Shown piece by piece: positions 1-10,220 of a stretch of DNA of 64,000 bases (the stretch's first letter is position 1; the number at the start of each line of letters is the position of its first letter). The notes beneath the pieces were generated by a model, which saw only the letters and a program-made list of their open reading frames with translations, did not search any database and was not told the origin of the DNA. The translations under genes were made by a program, and so were the position numbers. This DNA is from Turbatrix aceti (taxonomy: Eukaryota > Nematoda > Chromadorea > Rhabditida > Panagrolaimidae): assembly GCA_963969345.1 (NCBI GenBank), contig OZ017769.1, positions 10,357,725 to 10,421,724 on the forward strand. Direction: 5' to 3'.

Positions 1-51
1 GAATGCGATCGCGAGCGCAAGCTGCTGTCGCGGACAGGAGAGGCGGAATAA
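1..51 (+). CDS. possible 3' end of an unidentified gene (partial)
   Basis: The first 51 bases form an open frame of 16 mostly charged codons ending in TAA at 49-51. The stretch is GC-rich (GCGATCGCGAGCGC) and differs sharply from the AT-rich DNA after it, as the end of a coding exon would. The window begins inside it, so neither product nor start can be judged, and chance is a real alternative. Bases 52-459 after it are AT-rich and show no coding frame. Confidence 0.18.
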   Translation, partial: ECDRERKLLSRTGEAE

Positions 52-459
52 AACCGACCGTCCGCTAGGCGTGCAAGAATGAAGACTGTTGAAGTGCATA
101 TCGACATTGAATTCTGAAAAGATAGACTGACTAACATAAGTACGATTTCTTTTTCGTTGCAGAGTACAAACTTATAGTTGAAAGTACTTGGATATTGTAC
201 TAAATGAACTTTTGTGTATTCTTTACTTGCCAGAAATATTGTAAGGGGGAACAATATAAAAGCATTATGCAATTTTCTTGATTGAGTGTTCATTTTGTGC
301 AAATGATGAGAACAAAGGCGACCAAGCATTTGCGTGAGAGGGAGCATTACTCATAAAAAAAACTAAAAATTCAATGACCAGGCTACAATATTGCTTATTT
401 CTTAATTTTGCAGTTCACATGTCCCAAAATATGGAATACAAGTTAGTATGACGCGTAGG

Positions 460-631
460 TTTCAAATATATTTATTTATTTTATTTATTTCATTATTTTT
501 CAATGTTTAGTTATCATTAGACAAGATGTTAGGAGATACAAATGATGTCCACGTAGGCGTAAATGTCTTGATTTGATTTAGTCGCGATTTTTTCTTCCCA
601 TCGCTGCTGTGGTCTGGTATTTCAAATATAT
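460..631 (-). mobile_element. 5'-truncated LINE 3' end, family A, with 12-bp target duplication
   Basis: On the minus strand this reads as the 3' end of a non-LTR retrotransposon with a (TAAA)n-like tail (TTTATTTATT on the plus strand at 471-485). The sequence GTTAGGAG..CACGTAGGCGTAAATG is shared with copies at 8402-8526 and 62800-63330. The duplication TTTCAAATATAT lies at 460-471 and again at 620-631, marking an insertion by target-primed reverse transcription. No complete coding sequence remains. Confidence 0.8.
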
Positions 632-655
632 GTAATTAATTTATTAACTATGAAA

Positions 656-1059
656 AGTTATAAGTAGGAACGTGCTATCTTAGAGGTGCGTTTGAGCGAC
701 AATGTCCCATCCGAATCCATCAGGAGGCGCACCAAGCTCAATGACTGGAACGAATCCGCCCGCCGCCGGAAGCAGAAGTATGCCAAATCGCTCGCGACGA
801 CCGACGACGACAACTGGGCAGTCCGACTGTCAGACTGGCGCCCCACAGAAGACTACGTGGAAGCCAAGCGACCGCTAGGACGACCACGCATGCGCTGGAC
901 CGACGACCTCGCCATTGCCTACAACGCTCCTACCAAAGACTTCGATTTCAGACGGATTGTTTTTCTTTGATGACCCCTCTTCGTACGACCCCACTGATTT
1001 GTATAATCCCGTGTGTAAAGAGATAAATTGAAATTGATTGATTGAGTTATAAGTAGGAA
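656..1059 (+). mobile_element. 5'-truncated LINE with reverse-transcriptase C-terminal coding, 15-bp target duplication
   Basis: The 15-bp duplication AGTTATAAGTAGGAA at 656-670 and 1045-1059 brackets a 374-bp insert. From 671 to 970 the insert encodes the C-terminal end of a LINE reverse-transcriptase protein (RAILEVRLSDN.., then IRRRTKLNDW and a GRPRMRW motif) in one frame to a stop. The 3' end is an (ATTG)n repeat at about 1030-1044, unlike the (TAAA)n tail of family A, so it belongs to a different but related family. The IRRRTKL..DW motif recurs in the copy near 63100. It is a dead fragment. Confidence 0.85.
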
Positions 1060-1137
1060 AAATATTAAGGCGGTAAATAAAAAAAAATAAACGTTAATCG
1101 GTATCACATTTATGTATTTTCAAATGTAAAAATACTT

Positions 1138-2210
1138 TTACGATACGACAATGCTGACAACGTTCATTCCCGTATGTGAATGAATCGAAGCTGCAAGATG
1201 CTTGAGTTGTTTTCGGATGTCTGAGCACAGTGCAAGCAAGAACCAGCATTGGCAAAGCAATATACTGTCGAAAATAAACGGTGTGCATCTTATTGCCCAG
1301 TTTGCAAGGTTCTGGTGAGTTACTGTACGTGCAAATAACATTACGCATATCTAAAATTGTGTTGGTGTCAATTTTATTAATGCTGCATAATTAAAAATTT
1401 ACTTGAAATACCGTAAACAAAAACATGCTCCCCGCAATACAAGCACAGTATACTGTCAATCGAAATTCTTTCACATCCGTATTTTTCAATCTGACGAGAC
1501 GAAATAACACATAACAATTGAAATAGGTGGAAATAACCGAGCAAAAAATAGATACAAGAACCACAAGAGTGTGAACTCTTAAAATCAAAGGAAAAACATC
1601 CAATTGATATCCCAATCTGTACGCGCTTGAAAATACATGGACACATCCTCTAGCATAGAATATCTGCCAAACTAGTGTCAAAGGAAGACAGTAAATTAGA
1701 ATAAGTATTTGTGATGTGTGATTCGTCCAAAATACCCTTGCGCTCATAGGCCAAGCGAGTAGACTGTACCGGTTAAACGAAATTGCGAGAATGTTAAAAG
1801 AAATTGCAAAATTGCTATAATACGCTAGAAAAGTTAGCATTGATACTAGAAAATCTTTTTCCATAAACCAAATGTACATTGGTTTGAGAAGAGATGCGTC
1901 GCCAAATCGTGAATGAAAAGGTAGAGTTATGATTAACACTGTGCTCTTAAAGAAATTTAGATAACATTAAATGATACAAAATGAAAAAAAAACGTACCGG
2001 TATAAATGAAAACATCAGAATTCTGTAAAATCCGGCTTTAGATATTATGGGATTGTTTGGCCGTAGAAGAACGTAAACGATGAGTATCTGGACAACAAAA
2101 GTTATGATGTTATAAACAAATGGAACGAATGCTAGAAGGTTATGAAGCAAAAGTTCCCATTCCGTTGGTGGATCAAGGAATAGTGAAATACTTGTATTGC
2201 ATTTCGCCAT
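1138..2210 (-). CDS. Srg/Srv-like serpentine chemoreceptor 1 (3 exons)
   Basis: Exons at 2210-1998, 1945-1403 and 1350-1138 give about 322 residues; both introns (52 bp each) are phase 0 with GT..AG ends. The product is a seven-transmembrane receptor, presumed to sit in sensory-neuron membranes and signal through a G protein. The N-terminus MAKC carries an NTS sequon, and TM1 ends in YVLLRP. After TM3 comes NRYSLLAWPMSARVFW at about 129-144, a DRY-like motif that puts the N-terminus outside. A conserved loop-2 Cys follows TM4 in YARGCV, and TM7 ends CWFLLALCSDIRKQL. The start is the ATG giving M-x-x-C as in its neighbours. Family assignment rests on the 7TM pattern and the TM7 SDIR ending; srg and srv cannot be told apart by eye. 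Confidence 0.85.
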
Positions 2211-2529
2211 TGGTTTGTATTTGAAAATGATTGACGTATGTCGTTCTGATTTTGTTGTTGGAAAAGTCTGTTGGTATTTATAAATATGAACACATTGGCG
2301 CTTCTTCAAGCCGTTAAATGCATAGTTTACTTGTTTGTTTGAGAGCAATTAGCTTGTCTGCTGAGTACGCATGAAAATTATTAATATTTAATAAATGTTA
2401 GATCACATAATTAAAATTGCTTAAGCCAGCTTTAGATGACGTTGGATGTCTAACCAACCATTTTTTACTGCTACTATAAAGCAAGTTTATTCTATTGACA
2501 ACATGGTTTTTGACAGTATCGACTGAGTT
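2211..2529. other. intergenic, between receptors 1 and 2
   Basis: AT-rich spacer between two minus-strand receptors. It should contain the upstream region of receptor 1. I see no conserved element apart from a weak AATCAG acceptor about 40 nt before the receptor 1 ATG. Confidence 0.5.
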
Positions 2530-3595
2530 TCATTGCCTGCTAGTGATTTGCACAACAGTTAGAGAATGAACCGCAGTCACGAGATGTTTGAGTTGTTTTC
2601 TAATATCGGAACATAACACAATCAGAAACCAGCATTGGCATAGAAGTATGGAATCGTAGATAAAAGGTATGCATCTAATCGTCCATTTGTTAAAAATTGG
2701 ATGTGCGCCCGTGCTTCCGTACAACACAACAGAAATCTAAAAAAATGCAATTTTTTGAAGTGAGTAAAACTATACAGGGGGGGGGTTTACTCACTTCAAA
2801 CACTATAAATATGAAATGACATCCTGCGAGCACAGCACTATAGACCGACATTTTGAAATCCTGATCACTTGCTGTTTTAAATTTGATCAGGCGATAAAGC
2901 ACGTAAAAATTAAAATATGATGAAATAACACAGCAAAAAATGGCTACAAGGACAATGAGAATTTGTAGTTGTAGAAGCACCGGAATGGACCCTACGCCGT
3001 AACCAAGTAAATAATCGTTTCCAATCTGGTGAACACATCCTTCTCCATAAAATACCTGCCATATAATAGTCAGTGGAAAGCAGTAAATAACGCCTAATAC
3101 CTTTGTAGTGTGATTTGTCCAAAATACTCGGGCACTCATAGGCCAAGCAAGGAGACTGTATCGATTAAATGAAATTACAAAAATGTTAAAAGAGATTGCA
3201 AAGTAGCAATAATAGTTTACCGCAGATATAACCGCTACCAATAAACTTTGGTCCATAAACCAGATGTACAGCGGTTTGAAAAGAGATGAGCTTCCAAGTC
3301 GTGAAAGGAGTGGTAGGGTTATAATTATGATTGAGCTCTAAAAGTACATTGGATAACAAAACAGTACAGCAAAAAAACGTACAGGCATAAATGAAAATAG
3401 TGCAATTCGATAGAATCCTGTTTTAAACAATTTTGGTCCATGAGGTCGTAGAAGTATGTACACTATCATACTCTGGATAACAAGTGTTGGAATCATGTAA
3501 ATGTACGGTACAAATGCCATGATGTTGAGAAGCAAGATTTCCCCTTTTTCTGCAGGAGGAACGGATAGGGTTATGTTGGCACTGCATCTCGGCAT
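2530..3595 (-). CDS. Srg/Srv-like serpentine chemoreceptor 2 (3 exons)
   Basis: Exons at 3595-3383, 3337-2795 and 2736-2530 give about 320 residues. It starts MPRCSANITLSVPP with an extracellular NIT sequon and has FNRYSLLAWPM after TM3, GEGCV in loop 2 and a TM7 ending LCSDIRKQL. Exon 2 ends TTTGAA before donor GTGAGT. Intron 2 (2737-2794) is odd: just downstream it holds an inverted copy of the exon-intron junction, so the 5' splice site can pair into a 16-bp hairpin over a nine-G run. All reading frames are intact. Confidence 0.85.
2754..2800. repeat. inverted repeat hairpin covering the intron-2 donor of receptor 2
   Basis: The arm at 2754-2770 (TTTGAAGTGAGTAAAAC) pairs with 2785-2800 (GTTTACTCACTTCAAA) with a single bulged A. 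The loop contains nine consecutive G. On the minus strand the right arm contains the last exon codon GAA and the donor GTGAGT. Confidence 0.85.
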
Positions 3596-4325
3596 TTGAT
3601 TGTATATTTGTTGACTGTAACATGTAATATGGAAGAAGATAAAAATTAGAGATTTAGTTTCTCGTAGGTGACACAAACTCACATTTGGTGTTCACACGCA
3701 AGCAAAGGAACGTAATATAATAGATACATATTGTATACAGTAATTGCAACATTAAAAAATAAAACGTGTGAACATTACTCATCAAGAAACTTAGCATTAA
3801 GCACTTGAACTCAATTTATATATTGATTTGGGTGCAAAAAAAACGACTAACGGTTTTAAAAATGCCTTTTGCTGAAGACGGTAAATAAAATTTGATACGC
3901 GATGAACTGTTGAGAACTTACCGATTTTGTAGATATTACATACAACTAAAATATTACCATAAAAATATTACATTTGTGTTCTCAAAATCCGTTGATACTT
4001 AATCACGGAAAATGTCCTTATGACACATTTTGAAACATGTCTGTTGCACAAGAGCAATTATTGTCTATTTAAAAAAACCTTTCGTTAAATACCGGCTTAG
4101 TACATAGTTATATTTTGTGACATAGTTTTTTTTCGACAAAACATGAGATATTCGCAACCAGTAGGAGGGCAGAAAACGTCTGCTGATTTCTAGCCAAATT
4201 ATCTGGGATTTTAGGTACTTGTTTTTATTTTGATAGACAAAAAACGTTGCGGATCGTTGTTAATATTTGTTTATCAATATACGTATTCAAAAATTGTAAA
4301 AAGAAAATTAAACATACAAAAAATA
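3596..4325. other. intergenic, between receptors 2 and 3
   Basis: AT-rich, about 730 bp. A GTTACAG acceptor-like site lies about 22 nt upstream of the receptor 2 ATG. No coding frame or repeat was recognised. Confidence 0.5.
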
Positions 4326-5395
4326 TTATGGCAAGCTAATAATTTGCATTCCGGTTTGTGAACGAACTGGTTGTACAATTCGTCCAAGTTGTTTTCTAAT
4401 GTCTGTACACAGAGCTAGCAAAAACCAGCATTGACAAAGAAGTATGGAATCGTAGATAAAAGGTATGCATCGAATCGCCCATTTGTTGAATGTCGGATGA
4501 GCGCCCGTGTTTGCGTAAAATGCCACAGAAATCAAAAAATATACACGTTCATACATGTAAATTATTTAAAAAAATACATACCTGGAATACAATAAACAAA
4601 AACAAACTTCCCGCAACCACAGTGCTGTATACTGACATTTTGAAATCTTGATCATTCGTTCTTTTGAATTTGACCAGGCGAAAGAGCACGTAAAAATTAA
4701 AATATGATGAAATAACACAGCAAAAGGCGGCTGCAACGACAATAAGTGTTTGCAGTTGTAAGAGCAAAGGGAAGGACCGTGTTCCGTATCCAAAGAAATA
4801 CGCACTTGCAAATTGATGAACACATCCTCCGCCGTAATACGCTTGCCATACAATTGTCATGGGAAAGCAGTAAATGATGGCCAACATTTTTGACGTCTGA
4901 TTTGTCCAAAATACTCTTGCACTTATGGGCCAAACAATAAGACTATACCGATTGAAAGATATTGCAAGTATGTTGAACGAAATCGCAAAATAACAATAAT
5001 GGTTTACGAAAGCTATGGTTGATACCACAAAATTGTGGTCAATAAACCAGAGATACATCGGTTTGAGGAAAGATGAGCCCCCAAGTCGCGAAATAAAAGG
5101 CATGGTTATGATTATTAGAGAACTCTAAAAGTTTTTTTTTGGTTTTAATAAGGCGGCAACAAAATATAATAAAACTTACAGGTACAAATGAAAACATCAC
5201 AATACGATAGAATCCAGATTTAAACATTTTTGGTTCACTAGGTCGGAAAAGGACCAAAATTATCATATTCTGAATAATAAATGTTGGAATCATGTAAATA
5301 TACGGAACAAATGCCATGATGTTTAGAACCAAAATTTCCGATTTGTCTGGTGGTAAAGAAGATTCGGATATGTTTGTATTATTACATTTCGGCAT
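4326..5395 (-). pseudogene. Srg/Srv-like serpentine chemoreceptor 3, intron-2 acceptor lost
   Basis: The exon-equivalent segments are 5395-5180, 5124-4582 and 4532-4326, about 321 residues if joined. It has MPKC, two N-terminal sequons (NNT and NIS), FNRYSLIVWPISARVFW, GGGCV and a TM7 ending LCTDIRKQL. Frames are intact in all three segments. At the intron 2/exon 3 border, however, the sequence is TTTTTTG|ATTTCTG where sister genes read TTTTTAG|ATTTCTG. I find no AG in the 49-bp intron, and the next AG lies well inside exon 3. Reading through the intron reaches a stop after seven codons. It is either a recent pseudogene or uses a non-canonical TG acceptor. A clear TTTTTAG site lies 12 nt before the ATG. 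Confidence 0.75.
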
Positions 5396-5937
5396 CGGGT
5401 TACTGACTAAAAATCTGAGATATTTATCATAAACATACGTAGGTGGATAAACATACATATCACAGGGGCATTTGTATGGAAACGCTTTAGAAAGATATTG
5501 TAAGTTTTTTAACGCAACATTATAAATAATGTCAGATAAAGGAACAATAAAATTATGTGATTATGTGAACATTATGTGATTACAACAATAAGGAATGTGT
5601 TACATTGATAGTATTTGCAACAATTGTGTGCCTGCGCAAAAGCAATGGGAATTACGGATCATAGTTCATAGTTCTATTTTGAAATATAAAGATTAAGCAA
5701 TTGAACAATTGTAACCCATTCGCTGCTGGTGTTCCGCTTTTTTCCACCAACGAATGGTTATCAATTGTTCAATTGATATTTCTTTTATTAAAAATTTGTT
5801 AAGTAAATATTTTTGAAAAAAGATGATATCTGTTGTACTTGCAGTTACTTATAGTCGTACCCATCTCTTTTATCTAATAAATAACTTTTTTCAGCTTGTA
5901 TCCTTTCATTAATGAAACCATTTTAATTTATTATTCA
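5396..5937. promoter_or_regulatory. divergent intergenic region between receptors 3 (-) and 4 (+)
   Basis: This 540-bp gap must hold upstream control DNA for both neighbours, the only divergent pair in the cluster. It contains an imperfect hairpin at 5698-5775 and, at 5885-5894, the acceptor CTTTTTTCAG. That site would give receptor 4 a 43-nt leader containing a four-codon upstream ORF (ATG AAA CCA TTT TAA). No core promoter motif was recognised. Confidence 0.45.
5698..5775. repeat. imperfect hairpin ending in CAATTGAACAATTG
   Basis: CAATTGAACAATTG at 5698-5711 is matched by its reverse complement at 5762-5775. Inside, CCATTCG..CTGGTG pairs with CACCAA-CGAATGG. It looks like a small MITE relic or a structured regulatory element. 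Confidence 0.6.
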
Positions 5938-7013
5938 ATGCCAAAATGCAGTTCCAGCATATCTGTCATTACCGATTCTCCAGAACAATGGGAAATAATA
6001 GTTTTGAACATCATGGCATTCGTCCCGTATATCTACTATATTCCAACCCTTTCTATTCAGGGTCTAATATTTTACGTCCTTATACGACCCCATGGGCCAA
6101 AAATTTTTAAAACAGGATTTTTCCGGCTAGTGTTGTTTTCATTCATACCAGTAGGCTAATCTTTATAATTTTTAAAAATTTCAAAAAATAATTTAGAGCA
6201 CGCTTACAATTATAACTATGTCGTTTGTTGCACGGTTTGGGGACGCATCTCTTCTTGTGCCGTTGTACATCTGGTTTATTGATCAGAATTTTTTGGTATC
6301 AATATTAACTGCCCTATCATTTTACTGTTATTATGCAACTGCGTTTAACATTCTCGCAATATCCTACAATCGGTATAGTCTCCTTGTTTGGCCTATGAGT
6401 GCCAGAGTATTTTGGACCAATCACACTTCGAAAATACTGATTATGATTTATTGTTTACCGCTGACAGTGATATGGCAAGTGTTCTACGGCGGAGGGTGTG
6501 TTCTTCAATTTGGAAACGCTTATTTCCTTGGTTACAACACAGATTTTATTCCGATGATAATACAATTGCAAACGATTTTGGTAATTTCTTCCATCTTATG
6601 CTGTGTTATTTCATCGTATTTCAATTTTTATGTGCTTTTTCGTCTCGTAAAATTAAAAGCGACAAGTGACAAGGATTTCAGAATGACAGTGTACAGTACT
6701 GTCATTGCAGGAAGTTTGTTCTTGTTTATGGCATTTGAAGTGAGTTGATAATCAATTAGAAACATTAAAAAAAATATTTTTTTAGATTTCTGTTTCGTTG
6801 TACGCCAGCACAGGCACTTGTCCGATTTTTAGCAAATGGGCGATTCGATGCATACCTTTTATTAACGATTCTATTCTTCTTTGCCAAAACTGGTTTTTGC
6901 TGGCACTGTGCTCAGATATTAGAAAACAACTCCGACATCTTGTTAGAAATTCTGTGCACTCACAAACCGCAGTTCAAATTATTTCTTCTAACGCTTACAA
7001 TGCGGTGAAATAA
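5938..7013 (+). CDS. Srg/Srv-like serpentine chemoreceptor 4 (3 exons, inverted orientation)
   Basis: Exons at 5938-6150, 6197-6739 and 6786-7013 give about 327 residues; both introns are 46 bp and phase 0. It is the only plus-strand receptor in the cluster, so a local inversion or inverted duplication is likely. It starts MPKCSSSISV, has NRYSLLVWPMSARVFW at about 129-144, GGGCV with Cys at about 172, and a TM7 ending CWFLLALCSDIRKQL-like (here QNWFLLALCSDIRKQL, Cys to Asn). The tail ends NAYNAVK. AATAAA motifs follow directly after the stop. It appears intact. Confidence 0.87.
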
Positions 7014-7292
7014 ATAAAATTGTTGGGTGACATAAATATGCATTGACTTTTATGTTAAAGTCTAAAAAACATGATAAAAATGAATATTGTACAGAACGAA
7101 ATATGACGTATGTACATATCTCATACGCCCAAGAACAATTACCGTCTCCGCTCGTTCGATACTTAGTTTTTCACAAAATGAAGATCACATGTATGTACTG
7201 TGAACACCAGCTTCAAAGGCCACGATGCAATATATACATGTAATGTTGTAATGCTACATGTTTATTTTTTTTTCGTCAATACGTAGGTTTAA

Positions 7293-8378
7293 TTAGTTGA
7301 ACATAGAATGCATGCTAGTTACTTGAATCACGGTTTGTGAATGTACCGACTGCACAAGATGTCTAAGCTGTTTTCTGATGTCCGAACACAGTGCTAGCAG
7401 AAACCAGCACTGACAAAGAAGTATGGAATCGTAGATGAAAGGTATGCACCGAATCGCCCATTTGTTAAAAGTGGGATTGGCGCCTGTGCTAGCGTACGAC
7501 ACCACAGAAATCTAAAAATTACATATGCATTACCGTATCATTTCTAATTGCATGAAATGAAAAAAATCAACTTACTTGAAATGCTATAAATAAGAACAGA
7601 CATCCCGCAATGACAGTACTGTACAGAGTCATTCTAAAATCTTTACCACTTGTCGCTTTTAACTTTAATAATTGAAATAGCACGTAAAAGTTAAAATACG
7701 ATGAAATAACGCAACAAAGAACGGCAGCGATGACTACAAGCATTTGCAATTGAAAAAAAACAGGGATAAATTTCGTATTGTATGCAAGGTAATAAGAATT
7801 TCCAAACTGCGTAACACATCCTCCGCCATAAAACACCTGCCAAATTACTGTCAGAGGTAAGCAATAAATAATGAACAGTATCTTAGACGTGTGATTTACC
7901 CAAAATACCCTGGCACTCATAGGCCAGGCCAGGAGACTGTACCGGTTGTATGAAATTGCAAGAATGTTTAATGAAATTGCAAAGTAGCAATAATACGTCA
8001 CAACATTTATGACTAATACCACAAAATTATTATCGATAAACCAATTGTACATTGTTTCAAGGATAGATGAGCTTCCGAGGCGCGAAATGAAAGGTAGAGT
8101 TATAATTATTAAAGAACTCTAAAATTATTATTACGATCAAAACATAAAAAATATAAATAACATACGGGTATAAATGAAAACAATGCAATTCGGTAGAATC
8201 CCGTTTTAAACATTTTTGGTCCATTTTGTCGTAGAAGGACGTAAGCTATCAAACTCTGAACAATAAGAGTTGGTATCAAGTATACATACGGTACAAATGC
8301 CAAAATGTTCAATACAATGATCTCCCAATTTTCCGGAGGTACAGTGGGAACTGATATGTTTGTGCTGCATCTCGGCAT
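7293..8378 (-). CDS. Srg/Srv-like serpentine chemoreceptor 5 (3 exons)
   Basis: Exons at 8378-8166, 8118-7576 and 7511-7293 give about 324 residues. It starts MPRCSTNISV with an NIS sequon, then YNRYSLLAWPMSARVFW, GGGCV and CWFLLALCSDIRKQL. The acceptor TATTTTAG sits 9 nt before the ATG. A LINE tail (8402-8526) has inserted immediately upstream, its target duplication abutting this acceptor, so the leader acceptor survives but the promoter region is displaced by 137 bp. All frames are intact. Confidence 0.87.
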
Positions 8379-8389
8379 TGGGTTTAACT

Positions 8390-8538
8390 AAAATAAGGTG
8401 AGAAATCGCGACCAAAACGAATCGAGACATTTACACCTACGTGGACATCATTTGTGCCTCCTAACATCTGGTCTAATGATAACTAACCACTGAGTAATGG
8501 TGAAATAAATAAATAAATAAATAAAAAAAATAAGGTGA
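8390..8538 (+). mobile_element. 5'-truncated LINE 3' end, family A, 12-bp target duplication
   Basis: The duplication AAAATAAGGTGA at 8390-8401 and 8527-8538 flanks a 125-bp insert. The insert runs from GAAATCGCGACCAAAACG through CTACGTGGACATCATTTG to a (AAAT)n tail at about 8500-8526. It is the plus-strand form of the sequence at 472-619 and 62800-62930. Confidence 0.87.
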
Positions 8539-8969
8539 TTTAGATAATGTAAAATTTTTATTTATTATTAGACACAAAAAGACACGAATATGTATATTAC
8601 ATAAATATAATTTAAGATTTCTTTGGACATTTTAGCACTTGCGCAGGCCAAAGCATTACTCAACGTATATAATCTGTTATTTTATGACAACAATATTAAT
8701 ATTATAATTATGTACTTCCTCAAGATCTTTAGATCTCAAAAACTTACGTCTTTAGGAAGTTATTTAAAAAAATAATCAAAGAAAATATATTAATTATCTC
8801 ATAATTTGTAATCGTTTTTTGTAAAGTGATGTGATTTCTTTCTAGAATTAACTGTTTCAACTCCATCAACTTTCAACGCACAAGAGGCTCTACCACTCGG
8901 CGTTACACAGCCCATCCTGCTCTTGTTCCAATGGTTTATTAAACAGATTAAAAGCATACATTTTAACAA
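8539..8969. other. intergenic, between the LINE tail and receptor 6
   Basis: AT-rich spacer of 430 bp. It holds no recognised coding frame or repeat. Confidence 0.4.
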
Positions 8970-10167
8970 TTAAGAAACTCGTATTGTTTTGTTTGTGCGT
9001 GAAAACACCATGGATTGAGACTGAACACCGGACACCCCTCCAATTGTTGCCCCCCACATTTTAGTAAAAAAGTAAGAAAGAGGGGTCCGGACGCACTTCA
9101 GCTGTTGTCTGATATCAGATGACAGCGCCAGTAGAAACCAGCATTGGCTAAGCATGACAATATCGCTGATAAAAGGTACACTTCTAAATGCCCATTTAAG
9201 AAAGTTTGGATTGAATTTGTTTGTGAGCATGCCGTTCATTCCTAAACATACCTAAAAAAATTTGCTTGAACTGTAAAATAATTTTTAAAAATTTACTTGG
9301 AACGCAGTAAAAACACATGCACAGCTACCAAGAACGACGGAATACAGAGCCAGCCGAAATTCTTTTTTGACAATTGTTTTGCATCTTAGAAGATGAATGA
9401 TTACATAAAAGTTAAAATATGTAGAAATTACGCAAGAAATACTTGTAAATAGGATTATGAGAGCGTGTTTTTTTAAAATGAGCGGCAAATCCGAATTGTA
9501 ATAGTTTAATCTGTATCGACCAAAAACAATTACAACACATCCACCTGCGTAGAAAGGCTGCCAGACAAGTAACAAGGGAAAAATATAAATCATAATGATA
9601 ATTCGATTGGTGTAATTGTGCCAAAACGTTCGGGCCCCCATAGGCCAGGCTATTAGACTATAACGATTGAAAGCTATTGCGAAGAAATTTAAACAGAAAG
9701 TAAAGTAGCTGTAGTACGTGATGCAAACAATGATGGCTATCAGAAAGTGTTTGTCCATAAACCACTCAAAAAGAGGCATTAGATATGCGGATTCACCAAG
9801 ACGGGTTAAAAATGGCAAAGCTAGCATTATTAAAGTGCTCTGAAAGAAATTAAAATTGATCAATATTTATATACCCAATAATACTTGTTTGATTCGCGTA
9901 AATATTCACAACACTTTTTTACAACAAGATGCAACAACTTACGGGTATAAACGAAAACAACACAATTCGGTAAAATCCTTCTTTGATTATCTTCGGCCCA
10001 TGGGGTCGTAAAAGCACATACATTATCAGGCTCTGCATAATGATCGTTGGTATAGTGTACAGGTAAGGACCGAAAGCCATTATATTGAGTATTGTCGCTT
10101 CCCCTTCTGGTGGTGGTGTAGTGTTTGCTTTAGCTGGATCACAGGACAATGAAATAAATTTTTCCAT
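8970..10167 (-). CDS. Srg/Srv-like serpentine chemoreceptor 6 (3 exons, MEK/SCDP subgroup)
   Basis: Exons at 10167-9943, 9839-9297 and 9251-8970 give about 349 residues. With receptors 11 and 12 it forms a subgroup with a longer N-terminus (MEKFISLSCDPAKAN), an FWHNYTNRI intracellular loop, YAGGCV in loop 2 and a longer tail after ALSSDIRQQL. Exon 3 starts V-C rather than I-S. The acceptor CATTTTTTAG lies 10 nt before the ATG. The TTAA fold-back element at 10225 begins 57 bp upstream of the start codon, so part of the ancestral upstream region may be displaced. Frames are intact. Confidence 0.86.
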
Positions 10168-10220
10168 TTTGAAAGCACTAAAAAATGGATTTATAATTTT
10201 AGCAAAAAGAAAACGTGTGG

